A DNA stretch of 64,000 bases from Loripinus fragilis. Lineage: Eukaryota; Mollusca; Bivalvia; Lucinida; Lucinidae. The stretch spans positions 137,769,049-137,833,048 of the forward strand of contig OZ026515.1 in NCBI GenBank assembly GCA_964019695.1, read 5' to 3'. Positions 1 to 11,802 of this stretch are shown piece by piece. Made by a program: the position numbers and the translations under genes. Below the pieces are notes generated by a model. The model did no database searches. It was not told the origin of the DNA and saw nothing but the letters and a program-made list of their open reading frames with translations. The stretch's first letter is position 1. Each line of letters begins with the position of its first letter.

Positions 1-423
1 GGGGGGGGGGAGACATCTGTTTTTTTTTTTGTAGAAAAACAATTCTAGTTTCTCTTTGTTTCTGTCCTAAGAATTCCGTGTTCTCGGAGTGATGTGATCC
101 CAAACACGGCGTCTTTTTAAAGTGATTTGGTAAATGGCCAATTTTTTTAATCTTTTCAGGTTTAGGAGTGTCGGGATCTGAGCTGTCGTTCTCAAACGTA
201 AATATATCGGAAACGCATTTCCAACAGGCATCTCTCAATACCTTCTGTACATGTGCTCTGAACCGCTTGTACTGAATCTTGACATCATGGTCATTGGATT
301 TACGAGCACGAAGTTTATGTCGTTTTTAACAAGCCGTTTGATCGTTACATCGATCCATGGCACACAGTATTTTGTTTTGGTCATTTTTGATTGGACAAAC
401 CTTTCAACAGCCTCTACAAAAAT
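1..423 (-). mobile_element. LINE fragment (endonuclease-to-RT linker), frameshifted
   Basis: On the minus strand, bases 423 to about 325 read FVEAVERFVQ ... VPWIDVTIKRLVK. After a one-base shift near 319-330 the next frame reads RFRAHVQKVLRDACW and DSSDPDTPKPEKIKK. This is the typical segment between the AP endonuclease and reverse transcriptase of jockey/CR1-like LINEs (PWI, basic helix, acidic stretch). It is truncated by the left window edge and by an R1 repeat at 424. A poly-G run opens the window (1-10). Confidence 0.7.
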
Positions 424-740
424 AGTAAGTGAGTATGATCAGGAAATACCACAATCACAAACTGGAAACAAACCCATGGCGCCGCGAGGAAGAGCCACAC
501 AACAATCACCAGGAAGACAAACCAAGCAAAACAACCAGCTCTCTCTTCCCATCAAGATGATTGCAAAACTTGAATGGATATAAAGTAACGTATAAAACAG
601 AATCCCACAATGGGAGTAACAATTCAACTACGAATCAACAACAACAGAACCACCGCCTTAGAACGGCCAGCAGCCTAAGCAACTGGGGGGGGGGGGGCTT
701 AAATGTATTTTACTGGCACCAAATCTTCGCACTAGATTCT
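424..740 (-). repeat. R1 repeat, long form
   Basis: Reverse-oriented copy of R1. The core (424-571) reads AGTGAGTATGATCAGGAAAT to TTGCAAAAC. The distal part (595-740) contains CAACAGAACCACCGCC and a G13 run. The long form recurs at 8706, 17090, 26537 and 62700. Open frames here belong to the repeat. Confidence 0.7.
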
Positions 741-978
741 GCTCTTGTTTTGAATTTGACCTTCATAGCAGTATTAGGCATGTGACCGTGGTCTTCAGAA
801 AGGTACGCATCCTTAATTTGGGTCATGTGGTCTTTAAGGCTGACCATACGAGGGGCATTTTATGTTCGTAGAATCGGGCTGTATCTCTACAACTATAGAA
901 TTTACGGTACCATAATTTACATCTTTTGAAAGGTATATCCTCTGCCTTTCAGCTGATGAGGCTTGCATAGAGGTTCTA

Positions 979-1078
979 GGGATACAGGATATTTGCCATT
1001 TTTTTGAAGGGATATAGGATACTTTCCATATTACTTCCGGGGGTATGGGATACTATGTTCAATTTCAGGGATACTGTT
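979..1078 (+). repeat. Short degenerate tandem repeat (~30-bp unit)
   Basis: About three units begin with GGGATAYAGGATA or GGGTATGGGATACT. No gene was seen between 741 and 1368. Confidence 0.5.
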
Positions 1079-1368
1079 CATAGTCGGATAACTGCCCAAT
1101 GCCAGAAAGTCAGATGCTTGGTCAGAGTTCAGATGTGATGCTGCTAGGCTGGAATAGTCCAAGAAATATGTCGCTACTTAATATACATGGACACAAAATT
1201 CATATAAATTTACATATATGTAATAAATCGCCAAGCGTGGTGGGTGTTCAAATTGCCTTTGATCATACCTAACTAATATAAGAACTATTATTAATATTTT
1301 CACCAGATATGGTGGCATAGATACAAAACACGAGAGAAACAGTAATCAACAAGTTTATTTCAGGAAAC

Positions 1369-1536
1369 TCACACTGGATAGGCGGCAATCGAAAACGTTG
1401 AAACGTAGATGAAACAGAGTTTTTGGTTGCCATTTGTCTGGTGACAAATGCCAATCGAAAACAATGTTTTAGCAACTTTTGATCAATGTTCATCGATTGT
1501 TAAGATCGTTTTTTTATTGCCGCCTACCCGGTGTGA
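1369..1536. mobile_element. Small MITE-like inverted repeat
   Basis: The ends are inverted: TCACACTGGATAGGCGGCAA at the left and the complement of TTGCCGCCTACCCGGTGTGA at the right, with three mismatches in 20. Confidence 0.5.
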
Positions 1537-2034
1537 TACTGTCATGCAGAAATATATGGAATAATTACAAGCATAAGGAGTGTAGATTAGGAAGGGGTGT
1601 TCAGCAACAGTTACAGAACCACAGCTATTCATTGTCAAGCTTAGTTCTGAAAATAAAAAGAAAGCATTTTAACCCCTTATGCATGCACTTATTGATTCTT
1701 CCTTCTGGTTTGATACAATAAGCTTGGAAAGGTATGTTGTATAATTCAAGGGATCACAGGTTATAATTTCCAAATAAAAATGTACTTCTTTCTCTGAAGA
1801 TCTTTTTTTTCTTAGCATCCAGTGTAGACCCTGATGAAATGAAGCATTAGGCGACATTTCATATGGGTCCTCACTGTTTGCAAAGTACACACACGCACGC
1901 ACGCACGAACGAACGGCAGTTATAGACAAAACCGAAAAAAATGCAAACTTTTACTTAAGCTAGAGCTTGATGGTTTGTGATGTGTTGCTTTTTCCGTTTA
2001 TTCTCATGATCAGAAAAAACGGCCAAATTGTAAG

Positions 2035-2390
2035 TTAGTATGACTGGGAAGTGCCACAATCTCATACTGCAGGTCAACACACGGCACCATTAGGAAGAGA
2101 TACAGAACATTAACAGCCGCATGACAGCAAGTATTTAAGTAAAGCAACCAGCTGTCTCGTTTCCTTAGCAAGATGGTTGCAAAACTATAATAGACACTGC
2201 ATTATAAATCAATGACCAATACACCAAACCCACAAACAAAGGTTGCTTTGCTTAATTTGTCTTCCTGGGTGGCTTGTGATGGTTGAGTGGCTCTTCCTCA
2301 AGGTGCCATGGGGTTGTCTGCGGTTTGTGATTGTGGTATTTCCTGATCATACTCACTTACTATTTTTTTTTATCTATTTTAGGAAGATCT
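2035..2390. repeat. R1 inverted pair
   Basis: Two R1 cores lie head to head: 2035-2193 on minus and 2230-2390 on plus. The arm ends read TATGACTGGGAAGTGCCACA and ATTTCCTGATCATACTCA. The pair looks like a foldback element with a spacer of about 40 bp. Confidence 0.6.
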
Positions 2391-2649
2391 TTTTTGTCCA
2401 GATTATTTCGTGTTCACAGCAGCTGTCCTTGTGCAGCTGGAAGTTAGTAGAGTTTCACACTGTACCTCAATATTGTTTTTTTCATATTCTGTTCATTTAT
2501 GAATATTGTGTCTTGCAAGAGAACACAGTACCGCCTAAGTTGGAAATAAGGGGCGTGGAAGCTGTTCCAATTTCAGAATCTGTTGTTTTTAAATTGTGTA
2601 GGGTCTTCATAATTCTGAAGGATATAATTTCTCCAGAATATGTTGGTGA

Positions 2650-2656
2650 ACACACA

Positions 2657-2732
<76 letters not shown>
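2650..2732 (+). repeat. (CA)n microsatellite
   Basis: About 40 CA units with one early A interruption. Open frames across it on both strands are repeat artefacts. Confidence 0.95.
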
Positions 2733-2734
<2 letters not shown>

Positions 2735-2763
2735 ACAAGAAACAACTCAAACCAGGCCACGAA

Positions 2764-2895
2764 GTTATAAAACTTGAGTACAGTTTCAAACTCAAAATAA
2801 AGCGCAATGATTTGCTGCTTGTGGACACGTGTCCACAAGCTGCCAATCATTGTGCTTTATTTTGAGTCTGAGAATGAATTCAAGTTTTATAACTG
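2764..2895. repeat. Palindromic MITE-like hairpin
   Basis: Long inverted repeat. The arms run from GTTATAAAACTTGA to its complement near 2893, with a perfect centre CTTGTGGACACGTGTCCACA. A related R14 piece (reverse orientation) follows at about 3055-3200. Confidence 0.65.
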
Positions 2896-3311
2896 ATGAA
2901 GCTGAGATATTGGACAAAGTTGAATACAAGATTGGTAAACAGATTTAAAGACAAAACCATACAAAAGAAACAAATACAATTTCATGGTAAATGACAGAGC
3001 TGAGAACAAAATCAGTAAAACTTGAGTAAAATAATAACTCATCAAATCGACTTGAACATTTACTCTATAAAATTATTTTTATCACATGACGCCACTTCTG
3101 GGAGTGATATAACTCTGTGTTTTGAAATTGATAAACCACTAGTGGTTTACATATTTTGTTAACATTTGGTAACAAAGTTGTGTATAAATGGCAAAATCTT
3201 AACGCAGAAACGCGATTATACGTATTTAAATGGTCCACACTGTTTTATATGTAATATAAACATTTCCTTAATATAAGATAGTAAGAATGATCTACTGTCT
3301 AAGATACTTAC

Positions 3312-3403
3312 AGATGATGTTGGTACTACTGTCATATGAGACATAAAAGACGGTTCTGCTGATTTGACGGGTGATGCCGGTGTAGGCGGAGTTCCAGTTG
3401 GAC
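3312..3403 (-). CDS. Exon: Pro/Thr/Ser linker, phase 1-0
   Basis: 92 bp. The acceptor is GTTTTAG and the donor is GTAAGT. It begins in phase 1 and ends in phase 0. It encodes PTGTPPTPASPVKSAEPSF and then SHMTVVPTSS. A phase-0 exon must follow, as in the 38788/36736 pair, but I cannot find one between 1 and 3311. The gene therefore probably leaves the window on the left. Confidence 0.65.
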
Positions 3404-4245
3404 CTAAAACATCATCATTGGAATAAGATAAATTATAAAGACATAACAAGCTTGATGTGTTACAGGTTGTATGTTTCTGAAACCAATGCACTGGGGGTAA
3501 ATAATTTTTATTCTATTAAATATTTTTCATTTTCAAGTGTCATGCCTGTTATCAGCACATTTGCCAATATTTGTATAGAAATTGCCATTTAACCCTGAAT
3601 CCTTTTTCTGAGCCAAAGGCAAGCAGTACAAAACCAGATCAAATGACACAGAATGTGGCATTCAATCAGGCTCTTTATTGCATGCTTACTCGAATTTCCA
3701 TTCAAAATGAAATGGAACTGAAAAATGTATAAGGCACACCTTAAATTGGAAATATGCTTTTGTAATAGATAAAATTGCGAGATTTCAATAGAGTTTAGCA
3801 ATCTTAAGTTCAATTTCAACAATTTACAAATTATAACTAAAATCAAAATTTGATCTGAAAATAACACAAAAAAGATCACTAAACATATACCACACATAAT
3901 TGGCATTTAAGATATTAGGCAACACATTAGATGCTGGTAACTATGGCTTAAGAAAACAGCTAGTGCAGATAAAGGCCTAAACTTTCTTGCAGACACTCCA
4001 GAACATTTTCTAATTGTACACGTAAAGTATGACAGTAGATAGATGTTTTTAATTCACAGAGGGCAATACGAATTGCTTTTCAGGATCAGTCCATACCAGA
4101 ATTTCTAAGCTTGTGGTTTTCCAGGGGAGGGGTCTTACCCCGTGCCCCCCATCTAGATCTGCCGATGGTATTGTGTTGTAATGGCCATATTGTTTTCGAT
4201 TTCCTTTTATAAAACATGTTTGAATGTGTGTTGTCATATATGACA
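3404..4245. other. Intron, nothing further recognised
   Basis: AT-rich sequence between the two linker exons. I see no domain, inverted repeat or known element until R6 at 4246. Confidence 0.4.
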
Positions 4246-4482
4246 TGGGTCTTGTCGCCAGAAAACCTGACTTTGAGGTTTCGGACAAAGCGAGTTTCAA
4301 TCCAGTCTCCCCAGCTACAGAGACAAGCTAGAAAATTGAAATTTCACCAATTGCAAGTTTACATATGATACTTTCCAAAAAGTGAATAAAAAGGCGCTGA
4401 TTAGACTACGCGGATGCACAGGCTGGTCTGCGCCTGTGCTGTTTGAAATAACCAAAGTCAGGTTTTCTCGTGTCAAGGCCCA
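4246..4482 (-). mobile_element. R6 MITE
   Basis: The terminal inverted repeats read GGGTCTTGTCGCCAGAAAAC and the complement of GGTTTTCTCGTGTCAAGGCC. The copy at 13057-13294 has the opposite orientation, and the inner GCGCCTGTGCTG/CAGCCTGCGC segments are shared. Confidence 0.65.
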
Positions 4483-5489
4483 CATATTGCCCGATTTGTA
4501 GAATCTATCTGACCTTTGTAAAAGGAAATTATGTCTGATTATAAAAATACCCTGAAAACTGCAGTTTACAGTTTTCCATGCATCACTCGTAAATCAGTTG
4601 AGATTTCACGATGAAACAAAAACCTTTCATGGCAAAGTAAGTCTATACTATCATGCACTAGATCATATATAGTTACATGCATTCAAACGTTTTTTTTTTA
4701 TAAAAATGAAAACAGTCGAACATAAAAACACGAATACATTGCAACCCATGAGAAGCATCACATTTTCTAAATCCTAGCTGTAGTAATGACTGATATAGAT
4801 TTGCTCATAATATTTGGCCTTCACACTCTCTTAGACAATGTGACAAGTGACTGCAGATAAATTGCAACATTTGCACACTCGCACCAGTCTTTCCTGGCCA
4901 CACATACGAGGCATGGAAAGACATTAACCAAATCAATATATTACGAGAAAATCAGTTTATCAGATTATTTCTCATCACATGACTTATAGTAGATACTCTG
5001 TTGTGTGAACATGCTGGTAAACAGTATGCTGATGTCCACTGCATATTGTTACATTTTACCTTGATGCACGCTATTTTAATTTTACATAAAATTAATGAGG
5101 CCTTTCCATAACGTAATGGCTGCATAGTGTACAACAACAGAATCATTAAAACCAACAGCACACAAATTATCAGGAAGTGACTCCCTTAAAAGCTTATTAC
5201 TTTGCCGGATCATTAATAACTTGATATTGTATCTATATTTACATTTGATCTACAAGCATAAAACTCATGGTAGTACGTTATATCAAGATTTTTAGACAAC
5301 AAACAATCGGATAAATACGTTAGAAATCATATTAAGTGGGATGGATAAGGTTGCCTCTTGTGACTCCAGTCTTATGTTTTGTTGTAGAAACCTACCTTAT
5401 CATAGTGTGGTCTTCTTGTGAGAGTACATTATTCCAGTAAGTAAATTTATCATGACACTTACATATTGCTGGAGTGTTACATTAATTAC
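4483..5489. other. Intron, nothing recognised
   Basis: AT-rich intronic sequence without a convincing repeat or coding signal. Confidence 0.35.
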
Positions 5490-6660
5490 AGGTATGTTAG
5501 TTTGCTATGAGGTTACCTGTTTCTGCAATGGTAGTTTCTATTTACTGTTGGTAGTTTGTTAATTTATGTGAACTTAGATATTCCTGGTGGGTCTGTTTGA
5601 TATGAATGCACTTTACGGGTGTTTTAATTTTGTTAGATTTTATATTGCTTGGTTTGAGTATCTTGTATATTTACATTTTTTATGTTACTTTTAGTATACT
5701 AACCTATGCCTAGTGGGTTAGCTCTTTGTGAATTAACTGATTTTAAGTGTTTTAGTGTCTTTTGAATTTACCTATCTGTGTGGTGTTATTCTAAGCGTCC
5801 TAACCTATTCCATTCGATTTATTTATAACTTACAAATTCCTGGTTTGTTAGTAACTTTTGAATTTACCTACCATTGGTGTGCTCATTTAAGTGTAGTAAA
5901 CTTACTAGTGTGTTGTTGTGAACTTATCGAATTCTGGTATGTTAGTTTGTAGGGAACTTACATTTACCATGGTATAATCGTATTGGGAACTTACCTACTA
6001 ATACTTGTCTGTCAGTTTGTTGTGAACGTACCCAGTTCTAGTGTGTTTGTTTGTTGCGAACTTGCTTATTCCTGGTGTGTTACTTTGTTTTGTACTTACA
6101 TATTCCTTGTGTGTTAGTTTGTTATGTACTATTATATTCCTGTATGTTCAATCAGAATTGTCTTTGCCAATTCCATGGAATCTGACCTCAGATGTACATC
6201 AAGGATCTACTTTAATAACGTGACGCTGACCTCACAGAAACCATGCAAAAACAATAGCAAGTGTGATTGCAGCAAAAGACAAACGGTTATAAAAGAAGTT
6301 TATGTTGTTGTTTTTTTTTTCAATAGAATAACGCTAAAGCGATTTTTATTGAAAAATACATAAACTTCATTTATTCTGCTGATTAAACTTTTTGGGCAAT
6401 CCAAAAAAATGGATTTTAATAAGGCTGAAACCACATGCTACAGAACTAATTTTCCTTACACCAGTTCTGACTAACAAAATGTGAGCTTTTTTGTACATAG
6501 TTATTTGTGTAATGCGCCTTACGTACACCTGAGGGGTGATTTGATTCTCATATTGTGTCAGGCTTTTCCGATTGTTATTTGTTGTGAATTTACCAATTTT
6601 CTAGTGTGTTGGTTTGCTATCAACTTACCTATTCCTGGTGTATTAGTTTGTTGTGATGGA
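5490..6660. repeat. Degenerate 34-bp minisatellite containing splice-donor motifs
   Basis: The plus-strand unit is near GTTTGTTGTGAACTTACCTA plus TTCCTGGTGTGTTA, repeated about 20 times in 5490-6160 with strong drift. After an unrelated stretch (6165-6565) there are three more units at 6570-6660. On the minus strand each better unit carries GGAATAGGTAAGTT, the same donor used by exon 6629-6691. Confidence 0.65.
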
Positions 6661-6691
6661 TGAGAGCTGTCAGTTGGCGGTTGAGTTGGTC
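6629..6691 (-). CDS. Exon: Pro/Thr/Ser linker ending in a minisatellite unit
   Basis: Phase 1-1, 63 bp. The acceptor is CATTTTAG and the donor is GTAAGT. It encodes PTQPPTDSSHPSQQTNTPGI. The last ~32 coding bases plus the donor are one unit of the 34-bp tandem repeat that spreads downstream (5490-6660). The linker follows ShK domain 4. Confidence 0.65.
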   Translation of the reverse strand, partial: DQLNRQLTALIHHNKLIHQE

Positions 6692-6904
6692 CTAAAATGC
6701 ACAAATGTATAATCTATACAAGCTCATGCACTGTAGCTATGTCAATGTCCAAACATCATATGGCTAACAAGATTCAGATAAAACAAGATTCAGTTAGAGG
6801 GCAGATTAGGGTCGCAGCTTAGGGGATTGACTTGTGGACTTGTTAAATGATAAGTATTGACAAACCTGTAATTTTCAAAACGTACTAAAGTGTTCGTTCT
6901 TCTT

Positions 6905-7200
6905 CTAGTTAAAAGTGAGGAGGAAGGAAAAGATCAGGTATCAACACAACCAAGTACCATGCCTTACCCGAACACCATATGGGAACGTTACACAAAAACA
7001 AGGAAACACAATAATCAAGAGATCCAAGAGGTCAGTCCTTTCCAAGCAGGTGATCACAAGGCTACAAGGAACAGACTAGAGAGCATAACAAAGATAAACA
7101 CAAATAACAAAACGGATCCACACAAGAAGTACTGCCTTGGAATGGTCAGCAAAAAATCACCCGAAGACTTAAACATGTTCAACGGTACCAACCTCATCTA
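6905..7200 (-). repeat. R2 repeat
   Basis: Reverse copy of R2. Landmarks are GATCAGGTATCAACACAA, CATATGGGAACGTTACAC, AGGTCAGTCCTTTCC and GTACTGCCTTGGAATGGTCA. Other copies lie at 27345, 28770 (minus), 39375, 40362, 42335 (minus) and 51905 (minus), with partial ones at 12870, 13430 and 36378. Confidence 0.65.
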
Positions 7201-8705
7201 TATAACTTTGTGAGGTGTACCAAGACAAACATATATTTGGTTCACATTAAAGATCCCTTACTTATCGATGTATCATCTCAAAGTTCATACAAATCCATAT
7301 ATAAGAAGGGGTTAAAACAAAGATTATCAACAGTACAACCAACTGAATACTGGTGCAAAAGAAATCAGTTAAACCCCGGTGGGTCTGACCAAATTCAACT
7401 TACCATTAAATAATTGATTCTACACTTATAACCCAAAGGTTTTAGCCAGACTGCTTAATTTGGGAGATTGAATCATAAACCACATTTTACATATGTATGG
7501 AGAGTCATTTACAGTGAAAAACGACAATCGTACATGTATAATAACGGCTTTGCTCTTTGAGAAGCATAATGAGAATAAGCCCCACCTTTGCTTATGTGAT
7601 TAATATAGGTCACATGCATGGGTTTTCTACCTCACCATTTAAGCTAGATGCTTGAAAATGACTCGTTAAGATCACAATTGAGCATTGTATATCAAATCTC
7701 CTCTTTAGTTTCTTGTTTGCTGGTGGTATATAAGGTCAAAATATGCATTTCTATTACTTGCTTGATTGTACTTGCACTTTTTGAAAACAAAAGGCATATT
7801 TCATCTTCAGTCCCATCCCTTTGTCTGTCTATGCATACATGCTCAATGTACTTTATGAGGCTATACAATTTATACAGCCATATTTATGGAATTAGGGGTT
7901 TGAATAGCGTGGAGTTATAGGATTAAAATGCGCTTGTGAGGTTAACCTTCTGTGTTAAATTTCATACTTGTTTCTTTTTAACTCTTAAAGCGCCAATCAC
8001 TATTGCAGCAGAGGAAAAAATTTGAGGCATCTTTCATTATTTATGAAAAAATAAGGTATGATATTTCATGAGAATTGTCTGCAGGCAGACAAGTCCCATG
8101 AAATATCATGCTTTATTTGTTGTTTTTGAAAAAAAAAACAGCCAAATTTAAAATTGGCGTCTGATGCTAATTATAGGTGGCACTTTATGGGTTAATACAG
8201 TGATTACAGTGCTTAGTGTCGTTTCTACTTTTTGAAATCATTTCTCAGATGGAGAGAGAGGAGGGAGAGAGAGAGATAGTTGGCTTCTTTACTTTGTTTA
8301 CATTCTGCGGTGTGGCTGTGAGTTTCCGGTGTCTTCTCTTCTCAGATACATGGGATGGTCATACGTCTGTGCATGTGGCATATCATGATAATACTCACTT
8401 GTTGTTTTCATGCGAGTAAACTGTTGAGACACTGACCAGACACCTTGGCCAGTCACATCTGATCTTGGTCTTTACTGTTGCCATATGACCCATATGACCC
8501 ATATGAATGTCAAAGCATATTTTAAACGAGTTAATTATGGGGTTTGTAGCTTTAGCTTTGACTGTCTATTAGTTAAAATCCCCCTTCTCTGCTACAGCAC
8601 AGCAAATATGTTAATTTGATTTAATATTATCCCTGTGCTGATGCATTACATTAGTTTGGAAGCCTGTATGTGGGCGAATTTGTTTTGTTGTTAAAATAAT
8701 CAAAA
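7201..8705. other. Intron with a hairpin and a decayed R1
   Basis: A strong hairpin lies at about 8050-8120 (TATGATATTTCATG facing CATGAAATATCATG around CTGCAGGCAGAC). A decayed R1-like copy sits at about 8250-8410. No exon was seen. Confidence 0.4.
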
Positions 8706-9015
8706 ACGAAGATTTGGCCACTAAAATACATTTAAGCCTTGCCTCCTGCTCCATTGCCTCAACTGACGACCGTTCAATACCAGTGTTTTTGTTTTTGATT
8801 GTTTGCTGTTGCTACCACTGTATGTGTTTTTTTGTGTTGGATACTTGGTTTTTGGCAGAGTGCATAGTGTTCTTTCTAGTTTTTCAATCATCCTGCTGAG
8901 GAAGAAAGAGCTGGTTGCTTTATATTGTGTTCTTGCTGTTTTGTGTCTCGTCCTAGCGATGCTGTGGGTTGACCTGTCGACTGTAATGGTGGCATTTCAT
9001 GGCCATACTGATTTT
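8706..9015 (+). repeat. R1 repeat, long form (degenerate)
   Basis: Contains TTTCAATCATCCTGCTGAGG and GAGCTGGTTGCTTTATAT, ending near CATGGCCATACTGA, 25 bp from the ShK domain 4 exon. Open frames in it are repeat-derived. Confidence 0.6.
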
Positions 9016-9039
9016 TTTGTGAAGAAAACCAAGACTTAC

Positions 9040-9162
9040 TTTGACAAAGATTACAGAATTGCCTACAGTTTTGTCTTGCCCAGCCTGTATAACTGGCATC
9101 CGTGCAGATTCCTGGTGGATATTTATCACAGTCTGGATTGTTATCTACACATGGCAAAGATT
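9040..9162 (-). CDS. Exon: ShK domain 4
   Basis: Phase 1-1, 123 bp. The acceptor is T(8)CAG and the donor is GTAAGT. Six Cys: PCVDNNPDCDKYPPGIC, GWARQNCRQFCNLC, typical ShKT spacing. An open frame continues upstream into an R3 MITE, but that part is intron. The end of the MITE lies 12 bp from the exon and may supply the branch point. Confidence 0.88.
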
Positions 9163-9173
9163 CTGAAAAAAAA

Positions 9174-9388
9174 TGAGTCAAGACATTTGACTTCCAGCAA
9201 TGTGGCATTTTGACGAGTGTAGACTTGTGAGATGAGCTCGTGCAGTCTCCTTTTAAGCTTAGAAACCACAAATTTTGTTTGGTCAGTAGCTTAACAGTTA
9301 TTGAATATTCATTCTTTGATCGAACTGCGTCTATAGGGCTTTGATGGTCGCACATACCACATTGTTAGAATTCTCATGTCACAGCTCA
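9174..9388. mobile_element. R3 MITE
   Basis: Ends are GAGTCAAGACATTTGACTTC and the complement of GAATTCTCATGTCACAGCTC. The inner side carries CAATGTGGCATTTTGAC and GCACATACCACATTGTT, as in the other R3 copies. It lies directly upstream of the ShK domain 4 acceptor. Confidence 0.7.
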
Positions 9389-10883
9389 ATATGGATTTGC
9401 TATGTTTGCACTGAACATATGAGCTAGCATACTAGGTTTTGGTACTTAAGGCTTACCCACAAATGCCTCTAATAAACACCCATGCTGACTTATACAGCAA
9501 AGATAGAAGTATATATTTGGCCTGGGTTTTCATCTACATCCCTTCTGTGTCTATGCAAGCAGCGAAGGCTGTAGCATGAGCCTTCTCTGATGTGATAAGT
9601 ATCAAACCTAACCCATAGATGCACTGTTAACTTTACTTGTCTCAAAACTTTGTAGAAGTCCTTTTGAAGATGTGTTCAAAATGTATACCAATAGCAAACA
9701 GTGAACATCCAAATCAGACTGCTATACTGACCTACAGAAATAACCCGTCATATATTTAATGGCAAATATTATTTTGCATTCTGTATGCCATAAAACTGAC
9801 CATATTCTGATGAAATAATAAGCATATATAGCAAAACTAATTTGCTCAAGAAATCAAGTCTTAACTTTATCATGCACATGCTGAATACATGTGATGGGGA
9901 TGTCAACGTCAAACTTTGAACGACTATTTCTTGGTAAACAATGGCAATAAATTTTAATTTTCAACTGCAACGGAAAAGCTACCCCTAGAACACGTACATC
10001 TAAGTATTGATGAGTGATGGAGAAAACAATTTTTCCATATCAAAGTTATGTTTTTAAATCTAGGGCGGCAATTTCGTTTACTTTTTCTCAACATTCAAGC
10101 TTCTTGCACAATGCAAATTATCTGAAAAAGTATGACGGCAGAGTGATATCGAACTTGGGTGACTGCAATTCTAAATTTCATTTGCTTTGCTTTAATTGAG
10201 TTGTTTGTCATGGCATATGACCACATTTTAAATCTTAACCAAATTATAAACAAACCTGGGACAAATTAAAAACTGACAAGTTTTTTTTAGTTGAGTATAT
10301 AAAGAGTAGTCTGATTTGTAAAAACAGTGCTTGTTCTATTCGCCAGTCCAACTATGACGAGCAAATATGAAATACACCTGGCTTTAGAACATTTATTCAT
10401 GCATAAATACATATGCACATATCTATTTAGAGCCAGTGTCAAATGATAAAAATCCATGTTCAAAACATGAGATTTACGTGCTGTTTTAACACGGCTTTTA
10501 TCTTGACAAAATTTTGAATGTGTCCTGAGTAGTTTTCAAGATGCTACATGGGAAGCGTTGCAGCCAGAACTGACCATTATGCTGTTGCCTTTGTATGAGA
10601 AAAAGTTGTTTGCAGCTATACCATTGTAACGTTAGAACTTTTATATGCTAATGCCATTTTGTATAGAGAAACCCAGTGTAAGGAAAAAGCTATTTTAATT
10701 TTTGAGAGGTGTTTTCAGAGCAATATTAGGATGTTATATAAATAAATGTCGCACATGCTTGTTACTTCATATTGACACATGCTAGTATCTCGCCAGATGA
10801 TTGATAAATCATCATAGCAGCCAACAGCTTCCTGGAGACCCAGCATATTTTTATGCACGAAAGAACATGTATGATACCTATAT
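9389..10883. other. Intron, nothing recognised
   Basis: AT-rich sequence without a recognisable exon or element. A short plus open frame (10014-10199) shows no domain. Confidence 0.35.
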
Positions 10884-11321
10884 CACATTGGTAAAGGTAT
10901 ACGTCTCTTTGCTGGTATTTACCCGTATTGCAGGTAGATCAAATAGCGGATGTGGTAGGTATTTTCATTTTTGTTGATATCAATTCAATATAGAAAACAT
11001 GCTGTATACCAAAGGGACTATAAATTCATTAGTTTTTAAGTATCCGCGATGTACATGGCCATTTATGCATTTAGGAATAGATTCGAGTACCAAACGAATA
11101 CTGATAATCCAGATCGGTACTCGAATCTATTCCTAAATGCTTACATAAACTACCATGTACATGCCCAATACTTAAAAAAAAATCATTGAATTCTTAAGTC
11201 CCTTTGGCATAAGGCGTGTTTTTCTATATAGTATTAACACCAATATCTACCACATCCGGTCTATGAAGTACCAACTATACGCGTAAATACCAGCAAATCA
11301 AAGTATACCTTTACCAGTGTG
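10884..11321. mobile_element. Full-length palindromic MITE
   Basis: Imperfect palindrome of 438 bp. The ends are CACATTGGTAAAGGTATAC and GTATACCTTTACCAGTGTG, and the centre is ATTCGAGTACC facing GGTACTCGAAT. TATAT flanks both sides, a possible 5-bp target duplication. Confidence 0.7.
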
Positions 11322-11329
11322 TATATTCT

Positions 11330-11640
11330 CATCATTTGTGCTTCGCTGGCTTGGGCATGCGGAGTGTTCTAGTGGGGCAATCAGAACAGCATGTGATATA
11401 CAGATTGAAGGTAGGCGGGGGGCTAACATGTAAGAAACTGACAGAGAAAGACAGCCATGAGTGGAAGCTCACGACAGTTGACCCTCAAGAAAGGAGCACC
11501 TGGAGATCAGGTGTGAGATCTGCTATTCATGCAGCTAGCCAGTTACCTGGAAAGGGACCCACTGATGTGGATGGTGCCCCTGCACCTGCAGTAAATCCAA
11601 AATCCGATTATGATTATGATGATGATGATGAGGTGTTATT
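11330..11640 (+). mobile_element. LINE 3' fragment (C-terminal coding tail)
   Basis: The frame begins VLRWLGHAECSSGAIRTACD and reaches EGRRGANM then a stop. The neighbouring frame continues KKLTEKDSHEWKLTTVDPQE and SQLPGKGPTDVD. LRW.GH, EGRRG and the basic tail are typical of the end of endonuclease-reverse transcriptase polyproteins. It ends in a (GATTAT)/(GAT)n tail. It is broken by a frameshift near 11425 and is not a host gene. Confidence 0.7.
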
Positions 11641-11802
11641 CGTGGTGTTTATAAATTTATAGTGTCATATGTCATGTACAGCATTGCAATGACGTCAATG
11701 TCGTAATATCAACGTACATCTTCCTGATGGTGAAATAGCAAAACCAATAGAAAATAAAGATTTAAACCAAAGGCGGCCTCTAAGTTTTCTTTCTATACTG
11801 TA

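Noticed and set aside
251..583. 110-codon plus-strand frame
   Set aside because: It is antisense to the LINE relic and R1, which explain the sequence better.
2243..2850. 175- and 117-codon frames through the CA repeat
   Set aside because: Their length comes from the stop-free dinucleotide tract (TH and CV repeats) joined to an R1 copy.
5490..6160. CRISPR-like array
   Set aside because: The genome is eukaryotic, and the units are contiguous and degenerate with no unique spacers.
11336..11662. 108-codon plus-strand frame as a host gene
   Set aside because: The peptide is the C-terminal tail of a LINE polyprotein, and its upstream part continues in another frame.
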